Shown here: piece after piece, positions 57,764 to 64,000 of the stretch
How the letters are laid out: each line of letters starts with the position of its first letter
How positions within the stretch are numbered: the stretch's first letter is position 1
The notes under the pieces: model-generated
What the model was told of the DNA's origin: nothing
What the model saw: only the letters and a program-made list of their open reading frames with translations
The model's database searches: none
Source of the DNA: Echinarachnius parma
Lineage: Eukaryota > Echinodermata > Echinoidea > Clypeasteroida > Echinarachniidae
Reading direction: 5' to 3'
Assembly: GCA_037951105.1 (NCBI GenBank)
Contig: JBAMJV010010656.1
Span: forward strand, 1-64,000
Length of the DNA stretch: 64,000 nucleotides
Translations under genes and position numbers: made by a program

Positions 57764-58536
57764 TTAACCCTATTAAGGCCGGGGGGGGGCCATAATGGCC
57801 CCCCCCTCCGGAATTTTTTTTATTGCTCCAAAACGCTGCAAGATGACGCACCGCTGCTTGGTGACTTTTTTCTTTCGGGTCTTGCGCACGTTTTAAAACA
57901 AAAATTTTGAAAATCGGACCCTCCGTTACAAAGTCACGTGACCTTTTGTCTATGCATGTCAGCCCGAAAATCGCTAAATTTCGTGATTTGTGTACAAAAC
58001 ATATGGAAATATCAATTTTCATAAAATGAGGTGTATTATTAGATATTTGGTGTTGTTTACATTTTATATGTTGGTTTTGGGGTTCAAAACAGTTAAATTA
58101 TAGTTAGAAATAAAATAAACAACAAAAACAATAAAATACATAAGTTAAAAAACAAAGAAATACATAAGAAATTAATAAAACAATAGAAAACAAAAGGAAG
58201 AACCGGGCTCTTCCAATTTTTTTTGTTGTAGTATCATTCCAAATGCTCTAAAGAATATATGTAGTGAAAACCAGAGTTTAATTATGAAGAATATATGATT
58301 TATGGGTAAAAATATGAATTTCATGACTTATTTGCATAAATTACCATAAATATGCAAATTAATGAATTTTTCAAAATTTTTAAAAATTACCATTGTATTC
58401 TATACACTTCACTTATCACGCGTGCAAATTTTTACGGCGATCGGCCGCTCTGCGGCCGAGATCTTAGGGGGGGGCCATAATGGCCCCCCCCCCGGCCTGC
58501 TGAAGACCTCAAATAGCCCGGCCTTAATAGGGTTAA
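57764..58536 (+). mobile_element. TTAA element, family C, 773 bp with GGCCATAATGGCC ends
   Basis: TTAACCCTATTAAGGCCGG and CCGGCCTTAATAGGGTTAA are perfect inverted ends. Just inside each lies a G-run, CCATAATGG, C-run palindrome (57781-57806, 58468-58494). The interior is AT-rich and has no convincing gene. Confidence 0.85.
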
Positions 58537-59388
58537 CATTCAGAAAAGGAATTCAAATTTTCTTGAGTAACAAGATCATACTTCTTTATTATTTGGTATT
58601 GATATATTGCCTGAAGGAACCGTTCTTTCATCTACAAATTTTTTCAATACAGTAAAATTGATAGTACTTTTGTCTTGAATTATGAAACATGTTCACCAAT
58701 TCAACTAGTGATTGTTGAAATGTTTAAATAGAGTTATAGTGAAATGTGAAATCTAGGTATTTGTGTATTTCATTGTTTAGGTGCATTTTCTAGTCTCCCT
58801 GAATTTCATCAAAATTTTCAACTCCAATATTCTTATCTGAAATGCTATCATTATGTCATTTTCATACATTCTAATCTTTCATGCATATTTGTACAGTACT
58901 TGTGCTCAAGATGTTAACATTTTAGTTTATATGTAGGTGTTAATCGGTTTTTAATGGGATATTGTGCATTTGACATAACATGCCATTCATTTGTCATAGG
59001 AATTAGTAATTATCCTACCTAACCCCAAACATGATTGTAATTTAGACAGAGTAGTGCACCATGTTTCCACCCCTCATTTCTAGATGTGCATGCAATTCCA
59101 TCCTTTCCTTAGTTTTATGTGTACTTCTCGAGAAACTTAAATTTTTATCAAAAGTGTCATTCAAAAGTAAATGAGTTATTCATTACTATCAAAGATAATT
59201 GTATACCTAAAAGCAATAGAAACTTTTATGACAATAATTTGAACCAGATCAATTGCAAACAGCAAAATACAATTAAAATCTGAACTTTTGTACCACTAAT
59301 ACAACTTAAATATGATTTTAAAGAAATGATATAGTTCTTTATAAGAGTATTGGTAAATTGCATTTTGTACAGGTCATGAACTATATTG
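58537..59388 (+). other. no feature seen
   Basis: AT-rich intron sequence with no repeat or reading frame of note. Confidence 0.5.
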
Positions 59389-59600
59389 TCGTTTAAAGAG
59401 AAAGGTGGTCAACTGCAAGTTTCTTTGACCTATGACCTTAAATCACATTGAAATTGCTGTTTAAAGAAAAAGGTGGTCAACTGCAAGTCTCTTTGACCAA
59501 TTGAAAATGTATATTTATGTCAATTTTTTTACAAAATTGTCCTTTGTTTTTGTTTTTTTTAAAGAAAAAGATAGTCAACTGCAATTCCTTTGATAATGAT
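59389..59600 (+). repeat. three repeats just upstream of the synapsin exon
   Basis: TTTAAAGA(G/A)AAAGGTGGTCAACTGC followed by AAGTCTCTTTGACC near 59392, 59460 and 59560. The last copy ends about 75 bp before the exon. Confidence 0.8.
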
Positions 59601-59673
59601 CTTTCAAAAGAATAACAAGTCTAATATGTTTGCGGTCAGTTTTATTTTATACTATTTTCTTTTTCTTCTACAG

Positions 59674-59736
59674 CTGACTTCTCCGCGCTTCCCGGTTGTG
59701 ATCAAGATCGGACATGCACATGCAGGAATGGGAAAG
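59674..59736 (+). CDS. SYN: synapsin, internal exon (ATP-binding loop of central C domain)
   Basis: This 63-bp exon encodes 21 residues ending in VVIKIGHAHAGMGK, the synapsin signature around the ATP-grasp lysine and glycine-rich loop. Vertebrate synapsins read VVVKMGHAHSGMGK here. The exon follows a long pyrimidine tract ending in CAG and is followed by the donor GTATCG; both borders are phase 0. Synapsins are peripheral membrane proteins of synaptic vesicles that bind ATP through this domain and tether vesicles to each other and to actin. The exon matches the small conserved exon that follows the TIMP-containing intron in mammals, as far as I recall. A tandem repeat (59389-59600) lies just upstream and a CAAT tetranucleotide repeat begins 10 bases after the exon. 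Only the C domain is visible, so paralogue and isoform cannot be stated. Confidence 0.93.
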
Positions 59737-59743
59737 GTATCGG

Positions 59744-59745
<2 letters not shown>

Positions 59746-59775
<30 letters not shown>
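59746..59775 (+). repeat. CAAT tetranucleotide repeat next to the synapsin 5' splice site
   Basis: About seven CAAT units beginning 10 bases after the exon end. Confidence 0.9.
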
Positions 59776-59777
<2 letters not shown>

Positions 59778-60799
59778 TGTTATTTCTTATTATTTTCTTG
59801 ACCAATTGTTAAATGTTACGGTACAAAGATGGACCTATTTTAATGTTTTATATTGATTTTTTTTTGGAGGGTAAACTATTTGAAAAGTAGGGCTAGTTCA
59901 AAAGGCAACTGACTGAATTATGCATCATTTTTGTTTTGTTTTACCATGATAATGTCCCTGGTAAAAATGCTTTTCAGGCTTTTTGTTTTTCATAAAATGT
60001 GATTGTCTCTTTGACATACACACATGAAAATGATCTTCACCAAGACGTGATTTGATTTTATTCTGGATTAATGCCATTTTACTGTTCAAGCCTACGATGG
60101 AATTTTGTATGACACACATTTTCCATACACAAAAGTAGTAACAGGTCAGTTCCAAATGGGTCAATAATGCATTCAAAATATACTTGATAATTACAGATTT
60201 ATGACTATCAGTTTTCTAAAAGTACTTATTTTCAAGGACTTTGTGCAATGCTAAAAGGGCTAGTTCAAATCATGAAGTGAAATAGAGAAAGTATGGTAAA
60301 AATTAGAGGATGCTCCCATATTTATTAGAGAGTTCCTGTTTGTGACTTCACATTTTTCCCTTCAAATTTCCAATTTATTTACTGAGAACAAGAAAATACA
60401 TCCTGATTGTACAAAATGGGATAAGGGTCACTTATAATGAGGAGGAACAACGGTGAAAAGGTTATTTGTATCTAGTGAGTCACATTATTTTCTTCCCTCG
60501 AAACTTCAAAATTGGCAAAAAGAAAGTCAAAACACGCGAGTCAAGCATGCCTAATTCTCAAAATAGACAAATTAGCCCTTAGATCTGTGAATCACACAAC
60601 CCCTGACCACAAGCGGTACATCGCATCACATTACGGGGAGCAATTGTTTGTGAAAAAAGACTCCGCTCTTTTGTGTTTCAATCAGTTGCCATGGTAGCGA
60701 TGGGGCAAAACCGAATCCATGATAAATTCTGTTCACCCTCAATTTCCTGAGTCTGACGTCTGGTCGGATTGGATCTGACAGGGTCTAGTAGCATCTTCA

Positions 60800-61235
60800 C
60801 AGTCCCGCTTTTTGACAATAACAAGTTTATCTAATAAAGTTGTTTCTTGATCGTATCATAACACGCCCCCCCCCCCCCCCCTTACTTTTTAACCAATCAA
60901 GAACAATTTCCTAATGAAGACATTGGGGCACCATAACCAAACTTCAGGGCCCCGCTTTTGACAAAAACAAGTTTATCTATTAAATAAAGTTGTCTCTTGA
61001 TCGTATCATAACAGCCCCCCCCCCCCCCCCCCCTTACTATTTAACCAATCAAGAAAAATTCCCTAATAAAGAGACATTGGCACACCATAACCAATCTTCA
61101 TGGCCCTGCTTTTGACAAAAACAAGTCTATCCAATAAAGTTCTCTCAAACATATCATTATACCCTTCTTTCTTTTCACCCACTCAAGAACTATTCCCTAG
61201 ACCAATGAAGACATTGGGCGCACCACCACCAAACT
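60800..61235 (+). repeat. tandem repeat, three units of about 160 bp, with C runs in two of them
   Basis: GACAA(T/A)AACAAGTTTATCTA…TTGATCGTATCATAACA…(C)n…TTAACCAATCAAGAA…GACATTGG…CACCATAACCAA. C runs of 16-18 at 60866 and 61016. Confidence 0.85.
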
Positions 61236-62399
61236 TTGTTTTTATTGTACAAGAAACACATGAATATGCATTTGATATAATATTAGTAGTTCAGGACTGG
61301 CCATCAATTCTTTGAGTAGAGTCTTCAGAAAATATAAGTCATTTTATGTCAAAATCAAATGGTCTTGAAGCAATAATTATCAACAAACATCATAATTAGA
61401 TATCAAAGCACTAGAGATAGTTTAATATTATAACATACTTTTTGGTACTTTTTTTTAACTATTCAATTTGCAATTATATTAAAAATACTCACAAGCATAA
61501 GGTAACCTCAAAGAAATGAAGCATACTTTTAGTAAGTGTATTAGAATATTTTAAAAATCAAATACGATATGGACATTTCAGTAGATGCATCTTTAGTTTC
61601 CACAAGCGATTGCACGCTGATCCGACGGATGTTGTAGGAAAAACCCAATAGAAATGGAACAAGTTTTGGTTGTTGTTTCAATTGGTGCACATGTGACCTC
61701 ATGTCAGCGAGAAGGATATTGTTGCTGATTGCCAATTAGTTTGCACCTTCACACAAAATTGAAATAGTAGCTGGAAGTTTCAGCAAAAGATCAAACTCAT
61801 TGTCCTTCTAGTCTTTATTCTTGAAAGATTCTTTTCACACCCTGCATTGAAAATAATGTTAAATATCATCCGTTAACAATGTTATTATGGTGATGTATTT
61901 ATAATGATGTTAATTATGTAAGCCCTGTGAATGAAGAGGCATCAATCGGTTAGGCAATTCTGTACCGACAGAGTGCTTGGATTTTAATTAACCCTTCATG
62001 AGAAGTTTGGTAAAAGCGATAACAGATTGTCTCATCTGTCATGTCTGTATTGTTTTAAAAACAAATTATGTGGTTCTAAACTTTTGTTGGGGGTATAAAT
62101 ACTGATGAGTGAGTATATAGGTAGAAAAAAGTGCCCAAATTATAAAGTATCTTCATTTAAAAATATTGTAAACAAAATAAGTCAATCAGTCAATTTAATT
62201 CATTTATTTTTGTTTAAACATAATATAACTTAATATTTTTGGAGAAAACATTGCAAATTATTAATTTTAAAAAGTTTGTGATAAAAGGATAAATTTAATG
62301 CTCAGATTCTGTTTGAATTGGTGATACAATGTCACATTAATGAAAAGCAAAGAATAGGTCTCTGGCACGCCTTAAAGAGGTCAATGGGATGAGCCAACT

Positions 62400-62460
62400 A
62401 GTAAGGTGCTCGGTAGCTCAGTTGGAAGATCACTGGTCTAGCAATTCAGAGGTCCTGGGC
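62400..62460 (+). mobile_element. tRNA-like SINE head fragment
   Basis: GGTGCTCGGTAGCTCAGTTG, GAAGATCACTGG, TCTAGCAATTCAGAGGTCCTGGG: box A and the CTAGCAA loop are present, box B is lost. Downstream, 62470-62560 forms a small ATTAAGTAAGAAATT / AATTTCTTACTTAAG inverted repeat. Confidence 0.6.
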
Positions 62461-62615
62461 TGTCATTCATTACTTAGATTAAGTAAGAAATTTAATTTAA
62501 GTAAGAATTAATCAAATCTCAATTTCTTACTTAAGCTAAATTTTGACTTAAGTATGGAATTGAATTCCCGCCCTGAGTCCTGTTAGAACTATTCTTTGTT
62601 TTGTTTTGTTTTTCA

Positions 62616-62696
62616 TTAACCCCCTTGACCACGGGAACTGGGTGGGTTGTGTACAAAGTCTATGGGGATTTCATAAACTCGTAGGGAACGGGTTAA
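62616..62696 (+). mobile_element. family A TTAA element
   Basis: TTAACCCCCTTGACCACGGG … GTAGGGAACGGGTTAA, 81 bp, 70 bp upstream of the synapsin exon. Confidence 0.85.
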
Positions 62697-62768
62697 AATA
62701 TGTCATATTTTGTCCTTGTTTATGATGACTTCTTTATAATAATTTGTTGTCTCTTTCTTCTGTATCAG

Positions 62769-62911
62769 GTGAAAGTGAACAACCACCAGGATTTCCAGGA
62801 CATAGCCAGCGTGATCGCCATCACCAACTGCTATGCCACGACGGAATCTTTCCTCGACTCCAAGTTTGACGTCCGGGTACAAAAAATTGGCAATAACTAC
62901 AAGGCTTTCAT
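62769..62911 (+). CDS. SYN: synapsin, next internal exon (central C domain)
   Basis: This 143-bp exon follows the acceptor TTCTGTATCAG and ends at the donor GTAAGT. It begins in phase 0 and ends two bases into a Met codon. It encodes 47 full codons, including [18 protein letters not shown] and [14 protein letters not shown], directly continuing the previous exon (…GMGK then VKVNNHQ…). Against human synapsin I recalled from memory, about seven in ten residues are identical. This part of the ATP-grasp domain forms the strand-helix segment after the nucleotide loop and contributes to the dimer fold. The following exon (RTSVSGNWK in vertebrates) is not in the window. The 3-kb intron between the two exons contains C-rich tandem repeats, a tRNA-like SINE head and one 81-bp TTAA element. 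Confidence 0.95.
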
Positions 62912-63154
62912 GTAAGTTATAAGTTAAAAACTATAATGGAAATAAAAGAAGGAGACAAATATGGAAAAAGGGCCAGATATAATTATTTGCATAGAATCAT
63001 ACAATTCATGACTAAGTCCTGATGCACAACAAATTTGCAAACAGCAAAACTTGCTTTAAACTGTTCAAATATTTGTAAAAAGCAGAGTGTCTGACAATGG
63101 TTTACAGATGTATATAATATTGTTATATTACATTTGTGGGACATAATAATTATG

Positions 63155-63406
63155 TGACCGGCTATAGCAAAACCCAGCACTTGTCGGTAATTCATGTTTT
63201 GAAGAAATGGGCATTTTTAAGTTCACACAATGTGTGTAAAAGACCTATGATTGTAAAATTGAAACAATCATATCTTCGCCAATTATTGACCAATTAGTAA
63301 TAGAACAAAGCATCAAATGAAAGCTTGTAATGAGGCCTTTGTAATGGTATGAAAATCTACATCTTGATTTTTACTGATAAGTGCCGTGTTTTGCTATAAC
63401 CGGGCA
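63155..63406 (+). mobile_element. inverted-repeat element, family I
   Basis: TGACCGGCTATAGCAAAACC…CACTTGTCGGTAATTC faces TTACTGATAAGTG…TTTGCTATAACCGGGCAC. It is nearly identical to the copy at 20138. 63407-64000 has nothing further except the first bases of a family B-like end (TTAACCCAT) at the window edge. Confidence 0.85.
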
Positions 63407-64000
63407 CATATGCTAGGGATGATTTTCTTTAGTTAAGGGCCAACTTTAACAAAACTACACAAACATGCACAAATTCAAGGTGAACAGCACTCGCATTAAA
63501 AGCTGAAAGAAATGTTCTTTTACACGCAATTGACAAAAATATCTCTTTTACCTCAGGAAACTTCTTTCCTTCTTTTTAATACGAGAAGCAAAATAAAATT
63601 ACTTTTTTTTGTATTGATTACAAATATCACAAAAGGCATGTCATGTCCTACAACAATGCAAACCTTGTTTTTTAAGATGACAAAGTAGTAATTGCCAAAA
63701 AAGTAAGCCTTTTCGAGAAATGTGTCATTATCTACACTTGCTCTGGTTGTTTTTAGAAATGCTAAAAAAAAGGAGACATACTGGACTTTCTCAGTTAATT
63801 AAAAACTTCCCTGTCTCAAGGAATTGAAGAACAGTTCCATTCTGTGCCTCAGAAAAAATTTATTTTTGTTTTCTTTACAAAGAATTTCCTAGCAGTCATT
63901 GCCGCATCTCATGTCATTGTCATGTTAAAAACTGCATAGTTCCCCTTCTCAGAAAAACATTTCATAGAAAGGTCATACTGTTTAAGTGATATTAACCCAT

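Larger units (their letters stand above)
1..59673 (+). other. synapsin intron upstream of the 59674 exon (5' end outside window)
   Basis: No synapsin exon was recognised before 59674, and that exon begins at a clean phase-0 acceptor after a pyrimidine tract. The sequence before it is therefore read as intron of at least 59.7 kb. It contains the whole TIMP gene on the opposite strand plus dozens of repeats. In mammals and Drosophila the TIMP-bearing intron of synapsin also lies within the conserved central-domain part of the gene. What is seen is the exon and its acceptor. That everything upstream belongs to a single intron is inference, because a short or diverged exon could have been missed. 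Confidence 0.6.
59737..62768 (+). other. SYN: synapsin intron between the two visible exons (3,032 bp)
   Basis: GTATCG donor to CAG acceptor, phase 0. The content is a CAAT microsatellite (59746-59775), a relict TTAA element (60067-60166), three C-tract tandem units (60800-61235), a tRNA-like SINE head (62400-62460) and a full TTAA element (62616-62696). No reading frame of interest was found. Confidence 0.85.

Noticed and set aside
1-59673. An upstream synapsin exon (FPLIxQTFYPNHKEM-type)
   Set aside because: I looked for CCN-AAY-CAY patterns with a following donor on the + strand and found none convincing; reading by eye may miss it.
1-64000. CRISPR arrays, operons, bacterial genes
   Set aside because: Repeat spacing is irregular, introns and animal gene families are present, and there are no prokaryotic gene signals.
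1-64000. Retrovirus-like or Polinton-like elements
   Set aside because: No long terminal repeats and no integrase, capsid, protease or polymerase frames were recognised; the only reverse-transcriptase trace is the LINE tail at 4312.

Overview
The window looks like non-coding DNA from a marine invertebrate, most probably an echinoderm and perhaps a sea urchin. The evidence is long introns, GT-AG splice sites, dense short inverted-repeat elements (MITEs), tRNA-derived SINEs, and two recognisable animal gene families. The organism call is an inference from gene and repeat character, not from a marker gene.

Two genes can be supported. The first is synapsin on the + strand. Only two coding exons of its central ATP-grasp domain fall in the window (59674-59736 and 62769-62911). 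No earlier synapsin exon was found, so 1-59673 is read as one very large intron or its 3' part.

The second is a complete TIMP (tissue inhibitor of metalloproteinases) on the - strand inside that intron. Its four coding exons are 43352-43184, 35739-35500, 32834-32707 and 32351-32139. They join in phase into a 249-residue secreted protein with all 12 canonical TIMP cysteines plus two more. A TIMP gene nested antisense inside a synapsin intron is known from Drosophila and vertebrates, so this window preserves an ancient bilaterian gene-in-gene arrangement. Local novelties are a 13-residue linker before the inhibitory Cys1, an extra cysteine pair, and a decaying tandem array of partial exon-2 copies in TIMP intron 1 (35816-36402).

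The rest is repeats. 1-10.5 kb holds polyG, degenerate tandem repeats, a LINE 3' tail and a 1,056-bp element with a perfect 78-bp palindrome nested in another element. 10.5-14.5 kb holds a chain of TTAA-ended elements. 16 kb has eight tandem tRNA-Ala-like 5' halves. 20-28 kb has more TTAA elements, a recent 345-bp tandem duplication and an inverted SINE pair. 28-44 kb holds TIMP and its introns. 44-59 kb is mostly foldback elements, including a CpG-rich one at 52 kb and a 455-bp hairpin at 54 kb. 59-64 kb holds the synapsin exons. At least seven inverted-repeat families begin and end in TTAA, and several abut so that two elements share one TTAA.
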